Shown: positions 11,249 through 25,500 of the stretch, piece after piece
How the letters are laid out: every line of letters begins with the position of its first letter
How positions within the stretch are numbered: the stretch's first letter is position 1
Assembly: GCF_963678635.1 (NCBI RefSeq)
Contig: NC_087066.1
Coordinates: 14,735,171 to 14,799,170 of the forward strand
Source of the DNA: Symsagittifera roscoffensis
Lineage: Eukaryota > Xenacoelomorpha > Acoela > Convolutidae
Direction of reading: 5' to 3'
Length of the DNA stretch: 64,000 nucleotides
Made by a program: the position numbers and the translations under genes
Notes under the pieces: model-generated
The model's input: only the letters and a program-made list of their open reading frames with translations
What the model was told of the DNA's origin: nothing
The model's database searches: none

Positions 11249-11445
11249 GCTCGTAAAAACATTTTACTCAACAGTGTTAACAATCTCGAAAAAACCAACC
11301 GTGTTTTAAGAGAACGGTTCCACACTTTTTAACGCGATTGCGCCTCAAGCTAAATTAATTGCTCATGATTTTATAACATAACTATAGGTCAAAAGCTTGT
11401 GTAGTTACCTCTTCAATTTTTTTTGATCTGGCGAGGTGTTAGGTT

Positions 11446-11484
11446 CCCGCACCGGAGTTCCATGGATAATAATCGATTATATTG
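11446..11484 (+). repeat. Left terminal inverted repeat of the giant transposon
   Basis: Thirty-nine bases match the reverse complement of 34631-34669 without mismatch and diverge at the fortieth. The target dinucleotide TT precedes it. Confidence 0.9.
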
Positions 11485-11705
11485 GAAAAATGTTGTCTGA
11501 AATGTTGTCATTATAATCCATTATAATCCATTATAATCCATTATTGTGGCAAATTTAGACCACGTAATCGATTATGTGGTCATTATAATCGATTTTTTTG
11601 AAAAATAAAAATCCATTATAATCCATTATAATCCATTATAATCCATTTTTTTCTTCAATATAATCGATTATTTTGTCAAGAAAATCCATTATAATCCATT
11701 TTAAT
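11465..11705. repeat. Left subterminal AT-rich repeats
   Basis: About fifteen copies of the overlapping motifs ATTATAATCC and TAATCGATTA sit in 240 bp, several in direct head-to-tail runs (for example near 11515-11545 and 11610-11645). The same motifs fill 34405-34655. In plant CACTA elements such arrays are binding sites for an accessory DNA-binding protein; here that role is inferred. Confidence 0.75.
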
Positions 11706-11930
11706 TCGTTAATTAAGGCTATTCTATTTTTAGTTCTTTCTATGTCTGGAAGAAAAAGCAAGTTTAAAAATGTAAAATTCCAAAATTTTTCTAAAATCAT
11801 GCAGTTAAAGCAAAGAATCATTTAAGACATAGAATCATACATTTAAAACGAATCAGAAAAACAGGTTAAATGTGTTCATCTTAATGTTCTCCCATTTGTT
11901 CATATTCATGTTCTCCTAAACTTCTCCAGA

Positions 11931-12100
11931 ACCAGTGACCTCTGCGGGCATCGGGTAGGAGGCCCAGTGACCTCTGCAGGCATCGGGTACGAGGCCCAGT
12001 GACCTCTGCGGGCATCGGGTAGGAGGCCCAGTGACCTCTGCGGGCATCGGGTAGGAGGCCCAGTGACCTCTGCGGGCATCGGGTAGGAGATCCAGTGAGG
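11931..12100 (+). repeat. 32 bp subterminal minisatellite, left array 1
   Basis: Five units of a 32 bp repeat (core CAGTGACCTCTGCGGGCATC, then GGGTAGGAGG). It ends with 'gagatccagtgagggcaact' flanking DNA that is repeated after array 2. Confidence 0.85.
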
Positions 12101-12462
12101 GCAACTCTGTTCCAACCTGCGAATCTTCGACGGAATCATTGCTGAAATAACTATGAAAAATCGCAGCTTTATCTATGCAACAAACTCTGAATTATACATG
12201 AATCAGAGTCTTACTATGATAGAGTGGTCCCTCGAAAAAGCAACGATGATAGGCAGGTCCCGCATGCATTTCGCATGTTTTAATTATAAAACTAGTTTGT
12301 GTATAAAATATTCATTTCAAAAATTGCGCGAAAAATAATGATTCAGAAACTTCATAAAAAGTGTAATCACTACAATATTTATATTGGCTCTTTTTCCTTT
12401 TTCCCCCACTTGCAGATTTTTATATTTGAAATTACTGTTCTTTTTGTCCGATTTTCGTAAAA

Positions 12463-12583
12463 ATTGACATGCAGACTAATTAGGCCATAATAAGCATATT
12501 TGGTCTTATATTTAACCTTGTAAAACACTCATTAGACACTCAAAAAATCTATGTTTGAGTGAGGTGGGGGGGGGGGGTGGCTT
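12463..12583 (+). repeat. Half copy of the foldback element at 32140-32382
   Basis: The stretch from 'gacatgcagactaattagg' through 'gagtgaggt' and a G-run matches the loop and right arm of the foldback at 32140-32382 with many differences. The left arm is missing. Confidence 0.6.
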
Positions 12584-12659
12584 TTTAATTAAGAAATATG
12601 CACGCTTCAACTAATTGTACGGTTGAAAAACCATATTTGTTTTAACTTATTTGTCTTAT

Positions 12660-13070
12660 TTCCTCAGCGGGCATGGGGTAGGAGAACCAGTGACCTCAGC
12701 GGGCATCGGGTAGGAGAACCAGTGACCTCAGCGGTCATGGGGTAGGAGAACCAGTGACCTCAGCGGGCATCAGGTAGGAGAACCAGTGACCTCAGCGGGC
12801 ATGGGGTAGGAGAACCAGTGACCTCAGCGGGCATCAGGTAGGAGGCCCAGTTACCTCAGCGGGCATCGGGTAGGAGAACCAGTGACCTCAGCGGGCATCG
12901 GATAGGAGAGCCAGTGACCTCAGCGGGCAGGAGAACCAGTGACCTCAGCGTGCATCGGGTAGGAGTACCAGTGTCCTCAGCGGGCATCGGATAGAAGAAC
13001 CAGTGACCTCAGCGGGCATCGGGAAGGAGAACCAGTGACCTCAGCGGGCATCGGGTAGGAGATCCAGTGA
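12660..13070 (+). repeat. 32 bp subterminal minisatellite, left array 2
   Basis: About twelve to thirteen units of 32 bp (core CAGTGACCTCAGCGGGCATC, then GGGTAGGAGAAC), one shortened. The same flank that closes array 1 closes this one ('gatccagtgagggcaactct', then 'gttccaacctgcgaat'), so the two arrays arose by duplication of a larger block. Confidence 0.85.
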
Positions 13071-13119
13071 GGGCAACTCTGTTCCAACCTGCGAATGATT
13101 AAACAATCAGGGAAAAAGA

Positions 13120-16100
13120 AAAAACTGACACATAGGGGCAGACATACAGACGCACGCAGGGGCACACATACAGACACACGTAGGGGCGCACAAACAGACA
13201 CACACAGGGGCACACAAACAGACACACATAGGGGCAGACATACAGACGCACGCAGGGGCACACATACAGACACACATGGTGTCCATATACAGACACACAT
13301 AGGGGCACACATACACAGACACACAGGGGCACACAAACAGACACACACAGGGGCAGACATACAGACACACGCAGGGGCACACATACAGACACACGTAGGG
13401 GCGCACAAACAGACACACACAGGGGCACACAAACAGACACACATAGGGGCAGACATACAGACGCACGCAGGGGCACACATACAGACACACATGGTGTCCA
13501 TATACAGACACACATAGGGGCACACATACAGACACACACAGGGGCACACAAACAGACACACACAGGGGCAGACATACAGACGCACGCAGGGGCACACATA
13601 CAGACACACATGGTGTCCATATACAGACACACATAGGGGCACACATACAGACACACATACGGGCACATGTAGAGACACACTGTGGGGCACACATACAGAC
13701 ACAAACAGGGGCATATGTACCGACACACATAGGGGCACACATTCAGACATCCATAGGGGCATACATACAGCCACATTGAGGGGTACAAATCAGACACATG
13801 TAGTGCCACACATACAGACAGACACCTATGGGGTCTACATACAGACAAACATAGGGCACACATACAGACACACGTAGAGGAACATATACAGATACAAGTA
13901 GGGGCACCCATACAGACATCCATAGGGGCACACATAGAGACACATTGAGGCGTACAAATCAGACACATGTAGTGCCACACATACAGACACACATGGGGGC
14001 CACATACAGACACACGTGGGGACTACATACAGACACACATAGGGCACACATACAGACACACGTAACGTAGAGGAACATAAGCAGATAAACATAGGGGCAC
14101 ATGTACTGACACTCATGGGGGCCACATGCATTCACATCTAGGGGCAGACACACAAACACTCGTAGGGGCACACATGTTGGTCTCATACAGACACACTGAG
14201 GGGCACACATACAGACACACACAGGGGCACAAGTACCGACACACATACGGGCACATGTAGAGACACACATGGGGGCACACATACAGACACACATAAGAGG
14301 CAGACATACAGACACAGACAGCGGCACACGAACAAACACACATAGGGGCACACATTCAGACATCCATAGGGACACACATACAGACACAGGTAGGGCCACA
14401 CATACAGACACACATGGGGGCCACATACAGACACACATGGGGGCCACATACAGACACACGTAGAGGCACATATACAGATACACAGCGGCACATGTACAGA
14501 CCCACAGTGAGGCACCGGTACTGACACACGTGGGGGCCATATACATACACACATAGAGGCACAGGTACAGACACACGTAGGGGCACATATACAGACACAC
14601 GTAGGGTACACATACAGACACGTAGAGCAGACGTAAACACACGTAGGGGCACACATACAGACACACGTAGAGGCACATATACAGATACACGTAGGGGCAC
14701 CCATACAGACCAACAGCGGAACATGTACAGACACACATAGGGGCACATGTACCGACACACATGGGGGCCACATACATACACACATGGGGGCACAGATACA
14801 CACACACGTAGGGGCACATATACAGACAGACGCAGGGGCACACATTCATACATCCATAGGGGCACACAAATAGACACATATAGGGGCACACATTCAGACA
14901 TCCATAGGGGCACAACTACACACACGCAAGTGCACATATACAGATAAACGTAGGGACTCACATTCAGACATCCATAGGGGCACACAAACAGACACATAGG
15001 GGCACATATTCAGTTATCTTTAGGGGCACAAGTAGTGACACACAAAGAGGCACACATACAGACACAGATATGGGCGCATACAGACACACTTAGGGGTACA
15101 CATATAGACACAGGTAGAGGCACATATACAGATACACGTAGGGGCACCCATACAGACACACACAGGGGCATATGTACAAACACACATAGGGGCACATGTA
15201 CTGACATATATGATGGCCAAATACATACACACATAGGGTCAAAGAGACAGACACACGTAGGGGCCACATGGACAGACACATGTAGGGGCACACAATCAGG
15301 CATCGATAGGGGTACACATACAGACACACATAAGGGCACATGTACAGACACACGTAGGGGCACACAAAAAGACACACATAGGGGTACAAATACAGACGTA
15401 CGTAGGGGCACATATACAGACAGGCATAGGGGCACACATTCAGACATCCATAGGGGCACACAAACAGACACGCATATGGGCACATCTACAGACAAACATA
15501 GGGGCACTTATACAGACACAGGTAGGGGTTCACATATATACACACGTAGGGGCACACATACAGACACACATAGGGGCACACATACTGACACACGAAGAGG
15601 CACATATACAGATACACGTAGGGGCACCCATACAGACACACACAGGGGCATATGTACAAACACACATAGGGGCACATGTACTGACATATATGATGGCCAA
15701 ATACATACACACATAGGGTCAAAGAGACAGACACACGTAGGGGCACATGGACAGGCACATGTAGGGGCACACAATCAGGCATCGATAGGGGTACACAAAC
15801 AGACACACATAGAGGCACACATTCTGACATCCTTAGGGGCACAAGCAGACACACGTAGGGGCACACATACAAACATCCTTAGGGGCACACATAAAGACAC
15901 ATATAGGGAAACACATACAGACACACGTAGGGGCATATATACAGGCACACATAGAGGCACACATTCAGACATCCATAGGGGCACACAAACAGACATGCAT
16001 ATGGGCACACATACAGACACACATAAGGGCACGTGTACAGACACACATAAGGGCACATGTACAGACACACGTAGGGGCACACAAAAAGACACACATAGGG

Positions 16101-19100
16101 GTACAAATACAGACGTACGTAGGGGCACATATACAGACAGGCATAGGGGCACACATTCAGACATCCATAGGGGCACACAAACAGACACGCATATGGGCAC
16201 ATCTACAGACAAACATAGGGGCACTTATACAGACACAGGTAGGGGTTCACATATATACACACGTAGGGGCACACATACAGACACACATAGGGGCACACAT
16301 ACTGACACACGAAGAGGCACATATACAGATACACGTAGGGGCACCCATACAGACACACACAGGGGCATATGTACAAACACACATAGGGGCACATGTACTG
16401 ACATATATGATGGCCAAATACATACACACATAGGGTCAAAGAGACAGACACACGTAGGGGCACATGGACAGGCACATGTAGGGGCACACAATCAGGCATC
16501 GATAGGGGTACACAAACAGACACACATAGAGGCACACATTCTGACATCCTTAGGGGCACAAGCAGACACACGTAGGGGCACACATACAAACATCCTTAGG
16601 GGCACACATAAAGACACATATAGGGAAACACATACAGACACACGTAGGGGCATATATACAGGCACACATAGAGGCACACATTCAGACATCCATAGGGGCA
16701 CACAAACAGACATGCATATGGGCACACATACAGACACACATAAGGGCACGTGTACAGACACACATGGGGACACATATACAGACACGCATAGGGGCACACA
16801 TTCAGACATCCAGGGGCTTACAAACAGACACGCATATGGGCACAAGTACAGACACACATATGGGCACACCTACAGACACAGGTAGGGGTACACATACAGA
16901 CACATAGGCGCACACATACAGACACACGTAGAGGTACACATACAGACTTACATATGGGCACACGTAGAGGCACATATACAGATACACAGGGGCACACATG
17001 CAGTCACACACAGGGGTACATGTACAGACACACAATGGGGCACATGTACTGACACATATGGTGGCCAAATAGAAACACACATAGGTTTACAGATACAGAC
17101 ACATGTAGGGGCACATAAACAGACACACGTAGGGTCACACATTCAGGCATCCATAGGGACACACAAATAGACACATAGGGGCACTTATTCAGACATCCAT
17201 GGGAGCACAAGTAGAGACACACGTATGGGCACACATGCAGACACACGTACGGGGCACACAGAGATACACATAGGGGTACACAAACAGACATACATAGGGG
17301 CACACAATCAGACATCCCAAGGGGCAAAAGTAGAGACACACGAAGGGGCACACATGCAGACACACACAGAGGTAAATGTACAGACACACAGAGGGGTACA
17401 CATTCAGACATCCAGGGGCTTACAAACAGACACACACATGGGCACAAGTACAGACAAACATATGGGCACACCTACAGACACAGGTAGGGGTACACATACA
17501 GACACACATAGGCGCACACATACAGACACACGTAGAGGCACACATACAGACTTACATATGGGCACACGTAGAGGCACATATACAGATACACGGGGGCACA
17601 CATGCAGTCACACACAGGGGTACATGTACAGACACACATAGGGGCACATGTACTGACACGTATGGGGGCCACTTACATACACACATAGGTTCACAGATAC
17701 AGACACACGTAGGGGCATATAAACAGACACGTAGTAGCACACATTCAGACATCCATAGGTGCACACAAACAGACACACGTAGGGACACACAATCAGACAT
17801 CCATAGGGGCACACAAACACACACATAGGGGCACACATCCCGCCATCCATAGAGGCACAAGTAGTAACACACAAAGGGGCACACAGAGACATCCTTAGGG
17901 CACACAAAGACACACATAGGGGTACACATACAGACACACGTAGGGGCATATATAAAGACACGCATAGTAACACACAAACAGACACGCATATGGGCACATG
18001 TACAGACACACATAGGGGCACACATACAGACACAGGTAGGGGTACACATACAGACACACGTAGGGGCACACATACAGACACACGTAGGGGCACACATACA
18101 GACGCATAGGGGCACACATACGGACAAACGTAGAGGCACATATACAGATACACATAGGGGCACCGATAGACACACAGGGGCACATGCAGACGCACATAGG
18201 GGTATAGACAAACATAGGGGCACATGCATTGACACATATGGTGGTCAAATACATACACACATAGGGTCACAGATATAGACACACGTAGCGGCACATATAC
18301 AGACACACGTACATTCAGGCATCAATAGGGGCACACAAACAAACACACATAGGAGCACACATTCAGACATCCATAGGAGCACAAGTAGAGACACACATGC
18401 AGACACACGTAGGGGCACACATACAGACACACACACGGGCACACATACAGACAAAGGTAGAGGCACATATACAGATACACGTAGGGGCACCCATACAGAC
18501 ACACAGGGGCACCCATGCAGACACACACAGGGGCACACATGCAGACACACACAGGGGCACATGTACAGACACACACATTGGGGCACATGTACTGACACAT
18601 ACAGGGTCACAGATACAGACACACGTGGAGGCACAAATACAGACACACGTAGGGTCACAAATTCAGATATCCATAGGGGCAAACAAAAAGACATACGTAG
18701 AGAAACACATTCAGACATTCATAGGGGCACACAAACACACATAGGGGCACACATACAGACACACTTAGGGGTACACATACAGATACAGGTAGGGCACACA
18801 AACAGACACGTAGAGACATACATTTAGACATCCATAGGGGCACACAAACGCACACAAAGGGCACACATACAGACACACTTAGGAGTACACATACAGACAC
18901 AGGTAGTGGCAGACATACACACATGGGGCCACAAACAGACATTCATAGGGGCACACATTCAGACACACATAAGGGCACATGTACAGACACACGTAGGGGC
19001 ACACATAAAGACACACTTAGGGGTACACAACCAGACAGAGGTAGGGGCACAATAAGAAACACATGGGGCCACATACAGACATCCATAGGGGCACAAATTC

Positions 19101-20100
19101 AGACACACATAAGGGCACATGTACAGAAACACGTAGGGGCACACATGAAGACACACATAGGGGTACACATTCAGACTTCATAGGGGCACACAAACAGACA
19201 CATATGGGCACATGAACAGACACACATTGGGGCACACATACAGACGAAGGTAGGGGTGCACATGCAGACACATATAGGGGTACACATAACGACACACACG
19301 AGGCCACATACAGACACACATGGGGACCGCATACATACACATAGGGGAACACACACAGACACACATAGGGGCACACGTACAGACACACGTAGGGGCACAT
19401 ACAGATACAGGTAGGGGCACCCATACAGACACACGTAGTAGCACACATTCAGAAACACCTGTGGGCAACATACAGACACACATACAGACACGCGTAGGAA
19501 CACATATATAGATACACATAGGGGCACCCAGACAGACACACGTAGGGGCACACATACAGAAACACCTGTGGGCAACATACAGACACACATACAGACACGC
19601 GTAGGAACACATATATAGATACACGTAGGGGCACCCAGACAGACACACGTAGGGGCACATTTTCAGACATCCATAGGGACACACATACAGACACACATAG
19701 GAGCACATGTACAGACACACATAGGGGCACATTTTACACACATTTAGATGCACATAAACAGACACAGGTAGGGGCACACATACAGACACACATGGGGGCC
19801 ACATACAGACATCCATAGAGGCACACATACAGACGCACATAATGGCACATGTACAGACACACGTAAGGGCGGACAAAGACACGTGGGGGTACACATGCCG
19901 ACACACGTAGGGGCACACATGCCGACACACATAGGGGCACATGTACAGACAAACATAGGGGCACACACACAGACACACATGGGGGCACAGGGAGACACAC
20001 AGCGGCACACATACAGACACACACAGGGGCACCTTTACAGACACACATAGGGAAACATAGGGATACAGGGGCTTATAAAGAGACACATTGGGGAACACAA
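13120..20100. repeat. 7 kb satellite of 24 bp units
   Basis: The basic unit is 24 bp, AGGGGCACACATACAGACAC then ACGT, with much substitution and frequent short or long variants. Because 24 is divisible by three and the unit lacks stops in most frames, long open frames appear on both strands (Cys/Val/Pro-rich on minus, Thr/His/Gly/Arg-rich on plus). These are not genes. The plus strand is strongly purine- and CA-rich. Confidence 0.9.
15155..16590. repeat. 717 bp higher-order duplication within the satellite
   Basis: Long stretches around 15486-15872 recur almost unchanged at 16203-16589, an offset of 717 bp. This shows recent block duplication inside the otherwise diverged 24 bp array. Confidence 0.7.
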
Positions 20101-21704
20101 ACACAAATAATGACAAACACAGACAAACTAAATTACTTAGGCTAGTGCAATGGGTTCCAGATTGCAAATACAGCTAACACGAGATGTCCAGAGCCAACAG
20201 ACCAACGGAGAGTACTTGATCGCAAAATTAAGGTATCTGTCGTCTCGAAACACCAGTTTCTAACTTCAACATTTAGTTTGATTAGGAGTTAGATAGTTAT
20301 AACTAAAACTTCAAGCAGCAGGCAAATTACACAAATCACGTCAAAGACGAACAGAAAGATTTCAATAGAAGTACAAAACAAAATATATCAGCAAAATATA
20401 GCATTGCAACTACTTTATTGGCAACTCTTTCATTTAGGTCACTTGCAAAGAAATTTGATCTTGGAAAAAAGACTTTTGTTATTTGGACTATGATAAATTG
20501 TATTAACATTATATTAAACTAGCGTGTATCGCACCTCCGGTGCTTCGGATTTGTGAGAACTAATAAAAACTGCAAATATTGGAAACGATATTTACATACT
20601 TTGATTGTACTCCGATAGCGCCCAAAATCAGGGTTAGGAATTCCAAATTTTGCAAAAGTTTAAGCAAAAAAAACTTTGAAAGGAAAACTCGCAACTCTTA
20701 GAAGTGCCCTGACAGAGCATCACTAAAGAGAAAGAAACTTCTATTATTCAGAAAGTTTTTATATATAGGTTTTCTGAACATTTGAAAAAAAGACATCACA
20801 AACATCCCATCTCGGAAAGTGAAAGCATTCGAGAACGCAAAGTTCGAAATTGAAACTTTGAGAGTACCTTAAAAAACATCAGAATTTACAAACCATTTAA
20901 AAATTACAGAGTTTCAAATCTTTTGAACTCTAAATTTTAAGTTTTCTGAAAAACTAAAAAGAACTCATAAAACACGTCATATTTCGAAAACTACAAGGCT
21001 TTGGGCAGTCACATTTAGAGGAAAGATTTCCAGATACTAAGAGTACCCTCACAGCTTACAAGTACATAATTGAGATTTCAAAACTTTCAGTTTTTAAATC
21101 TAAGTTTTGTGAAGTTTCTCGAAAAAATTATCAGAAACGTCATATCTCAATAATTACAAGGATTTGAGAGTGAGGTTTCGAGTCAAAATTCGCTACCCTT
21201 AAGAGTGACCCCGGCAGCATAGAACTACAGGGTTGAGAAACTCATTTTTTGTGAAGTTATTCAAATTTAAGTTTTTTAATTGTTTTAAAAACCTGGTTAT
21301 TCATAAATGAAGGCCAAAATCGCAAAACCTGGGGAAGACCTGAGAACATCCCAAATTTCTGTTGACTGGTTTAAATGAACACTAAAATCAAACTGAAAAA
21401 TTGTTGAAAACTTAACCATTGCAAATTATGATATAGCTTATACTTGGAAAACTCTTTTGTTAAACATGCAAAACTGATACCTTGAAAAATACTATGCTTA
21501 AACAATGCGAGATAGTGAATCCCGCATTTGAATTCATAATAGATTAAATCACATTATTCTAACTGTTGTCTTCTGAATGGCTTGTACCAAACAATTGAAG
21601 AGAAAAATAGCCTTCTGAATGTTTTCTAGTAAAAAGTTGAAGAAAAAAATGGAGCACAGAATCAATTCCAAAAACGGAAACGAGAACCGATGAATTATGT
21701 ACAA
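20101..21704. other. Non-coding, with degenerate roughly 170-180 bp repeats
   Basis: No exon is recognised. From about 20630 to 21260 similar phrases recur at 170-180 bp spacing (gaaactttga or cgagtcaaaattcgc, then aagagtaccct or aagagtgaccc), suggesting four decayed tandem units. Confidence 0.4.
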
Positions 21705-22305
21705 TCAGCGCATTAACAGCTTGCACCACTTATAAACAAAGTGCGCCATGTGCTTTTGGCCCAGATCATTTAGGTGGCATTTATCATCAGTTTTAAAATC
21801 TTCAAATTTGAACTTTCCCGGCGATGCATAACTTTTTGGGAAAGCCGAACGTAGTTTGTTGTTGATCCTGGTTACGGGATTTTCCCATAATCTTTTTTCT
21901 GCATTATACTCCCATGGGTGATCACGCCTCGGTAGGAAGCCGCAAATTTTAAGTTTAATGTGATGCTTCAACGCCCCTTCAAATTGTTTCAAATTATGAA
22001 TTATTTGCTGATCAGTTTTGCTGTTCAAATCGTTGTTGCCGACTATAACTACGACACAGTCAAAACTGTTTGCCTTTTCGACCAAGAAGCGCAGCTTCAT
22101 GGTAGTGCGCCCACCTTCTGCATCAATTTCCCGGCTGTAACAATGATAGAAAAATAATCAGTCAAGAAATCATGCTACATTTTTTTACAAAAATCGAGCA
22201 AAACTGAGGACTGTATACTAACTTGAATTTATTGATAGCGAGGTTATCAATATAGGAGATTGATCTCCTCAAATTAGAATCTCCAATGAATAAGATTTTT
22301 TTCAT
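21705..22305 (-). CDS. SGNH/GDSL-type hydrolase, two exons, transposon cargo
   Basis: Exon 1 is 22305-22223 (ATG to a GTTAGT donor, phase 2) and exon 2 is 22134-21705 (acceptor TTACAG). The joined frame is 513 bases and 170 residues. Residues 8-11 read GDSN, the nucleophile block I of SGNH hydrolases. GNND further on is block III, with the oxyanion Asn. D-x2-H in DDKCHLNDLG near the C-terminus is block V with the catalytic Asp and His. Such enzymes cleave esters of lipids, acetylated sugars or proteins; the substrate here is unknown. At about 170 residues it is a minimal version of the fold, with no signal peptide. It lies 237 bp downstream of the transposase on the same strand. Related esterase modules occur in ORF1 of some CR1-type retrotransposons; in a CACTA-like element it is unexpected. 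Confidence 0.7.
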
Positions 22306-22542
22306 CTAAAAAACTTATCTAATGAAACCAGAATTAAAATCAACTTTCAAAATTTCAGACAACTAGCCTAGCAACTTTTATCGAAACAGTATAAGTCATA
22401 TCACAATTGAAGATCTTCTGGATCGCGACTGGTGAGATACAAATAGAGGGAAGCTGCTAAAATATTTTACAAATAGTTCTCCAAATTCAAGCATAGCAAA
22501 TGGGGGGACTCGCAAAAAATAAATATCAACAACTTAATTTTT

Positions 22543-25500
22543 TTACTTATGATCAATGAACTTTGGCACGAATGCCAGCCATTTCTCAGTTTTATTTTCC
22601 AAAAGTGCAAGTTTTTTCAGTTGGTTTACGGGTAGCCACATTGTCTGGTTCGATCGCACGACCTGAACAAAATTTCGAAACTTAAGGTCGATATCATCTG
22701 ACAAACTAGTTCGGATAGTTTCGTACAGGGTTACGTATGCATACTGATCAACGCTATCTTCGAACGTAATAAAGTACTCGATTTGACCGAAAATTAATGA
22801 TTCTTTTAATTGACAATACACGTGACTATTCGGGCCCTTTAAATTTCGCTTGTAACAGAGGGAATCAAAAAAGTAACGACCTAAACGACAGCGCGATACA
22901 ATTTGTGCGTTTGGATGAAGACGACGAGCAGTAGAAACTTGGATAGTTTCATGGAGTTCCTTCTGCAAAATTTTTTCACGTTGAGAAACTTCCTCTTGGT
23001 TCGTCCATGCTCGTGCCAATAGAGTTAAGTCATCTCTTTCAACACTAGCTTTTAGCAATTCATGATACTCCAGATATCTCCTACTAATTATTTGACAAAA
23101 TCCGTGAGAGCCGGTGGCAAAATGAGCTAGAAAAGAATGGGCTGATTCGAATGCCATAGCCGACATAACAAAAAGAGGTCCGAATCGTCTGACTTGGTCA
23201 GGGAGGTGCTGTAAGCAGTGAACATTGATGGTTTCACATTTTTTGTCCCCAAAAATTTCAACAGCGTCTTCGGAAAATCTCATTAACAGTTTTTCCGCCC
23301 TGGTAATATTTGCTTCTTGCTGGGTTTGGAGTAAAATTCTGATGCCAAAAGACAGACGCAGCAGACTTTCATACTGCAAACAACCAGGCTTTAGAAAACT
23401 ACGAAAAATTACAGGAGCAAGAAAGAACAAATAGTTGAAAAACTCATTTGCTTTAAATTGAGTGAACTCAGAGCTGGGTCTCGGTTTTCGTCCATGCTGA
23501 CATAATTCAACAGGAAGCGACAAGTTACGGACAAGGTCATCAAATTCGTCTCATTCTCTCTGCTTCAATAATTTCAGCTGTCTGGAAAGTAAGCTGGAAA
23601 ACACGCCCAGCAAAACACAATGCATGTAGTCGACTGGTGCAGACAACGGCAATCCTTTGACCAATGAGCTGAATGGACTTTTACCTTTCACTCCCGCCAT
23701 ATTCACTGCTTTATTTCCTTCACGTAGAAAATTTTCGGCTTTCTCGACCAGATGTAAGTGATCAGAGGGTTCTCGTATTTTACGTTTAACTCTATACACC
23801 TCATTGTTAACAACTAAATTCAGCGGATAATAACAGTGAGTAGATCCATATGAGACACCCGGATGGTCACAGTACTGGCAGCCATAGTAGCCGTTATGTT
23901 GGTACATATTCAGAAGACTTGGCTTGGCAATCAGGTCTGCTACAATGAGGACCACATTGAATTTTAGAAAGTATAAACTTCCATTCGGCATTTGCACAAC
24001 TACGCTCCTTTGAATTTCTGTTTTCAGCTGTGGTAGTAATTCAGACCATATTGGTTTACCCCTTCCTACAAACAAAGCCGCAAGCGCGATATTCTTCTTT
24101 GACATGCGTAGAATAGGCGGCAGCTGTGCTACCGCAAGCCATACTGGATACATTTGATGATTTCCACTCGAACTGACAAATGAAACTCCATCGGTGGAAA
24201 GAATCAAATCTATGCAGAACTCATTCGGCTGTTCAGAAATGCTAATCAGATCGAGTGGCATGTCTGGTGCTTCGCCTCGACAACGTTTGATGTTATATTC
24301 TAGAAGGCTAATGATATTTCTTTGAACTATATCCTTCAGAAGCTCAGACACCTTCAGAACACAAGTTTCACTATGAGGAGAGCGCAGCACTTTAGCTGTT
24401 AAATTTTCAAAGCGAGCTTTTACTTTCTGTATACAAGTATATGCACTTGGAAGCAAGTTAGGTCCTGGTGTGATTGCTTCAATTAGTTTCAAAAGATCTG
24501 TCTGGCAAGCATCGGATATTTTGTAAAAATTGGTAAAGGCTCTTATCAGAAGTTGTGTATTGTGGTAACCGACTCGGCAGTTAGGGTAGAGCGGCTCATA
24601 ACTTTCACAGACAGAATTCTCTTCGTTTTCTTCACTTCTGAACGAAAGGAACTGATTTGAATCAAAATGCTTCCAACTCATTTGCGAAACTGATTCCCCT
24701 ACCAAGTTAATATTATCAATGGAGTGCTGAAGAATTTGACAATTTTCTGGTGGAAACGGCTGAAAAGCACTTGGAAGAGGTGAACTAGTTCTTGGGGGAT
24801 CAACCACAGGTTGAAGTTGCTCTTGATAACTTGAATCGCCTTTCATGTGATTATTTTCGAAAGGAGATGTATTATCATCCAAAAAATTGTTTGAACGAGA
24901 AGTCTGATCTTTACTATCAACCTGATGCAAATTAAGCTCTTCGGCAGATAAGTTGTTTAAATCTAGCATTTGCTCGGCTTGCCGTTCAGCTATGTCTTTG
25001 ATGATATTTTCATACAACCGAGATTTGTAAGGCCGGCGCATGCGCATTTTTTTCTTAACAACCTCTGGCGATCTTTCCGTGTTGGTGAATCTCTCAATGT
25101 AACTTGAAGTTACATTATTTTCCGTAACAAGATCCGCCAGAACAACTCTGTCATTGTCCATTGGTTGACCTGGAGTATGAGATTGCACGTAGTTACTTAT
25201 TTGGTCTTGCGTTAGGAGATTATCTATTTCAACATGCTCAGTGTACTCCGACAGTTCTTTTGCCTCTGCCTGTTCAGTCGTTTGGTATTTTTCGGCTAGT
25301 TTTCTGTTGCTGGAGCAAGTTTGGCACTCACATTCCATGTTTTCAAAAAAATCGTCGCCGTATTTGACTAAAATTTCTTCGTTCGGCTTAATTTTTCGTA
25401 AGGTCCTCACCCGAACGAGAGTCTTGTCAAGAGACGAGAAATCGTACTCACAATTTGGGTTGCAGTCAGAATTAATAAATCTTATAGGTCCAAGCATTAT

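Noticed and set aside
11931-13070. CRISPR-like array of 32 bp repeats
   Set aside because: Units are contiguous with no unique spacers and the DNA is eukaryotic; it is a minisatellite.
12977-20167. Dozens of long open frames, up to 616 codons, on both strands
   Set aside because: They arise from a 24 bp satellite whose unit is divisible by three and lacks stops; the peptides are pure repeat and every frame is open.
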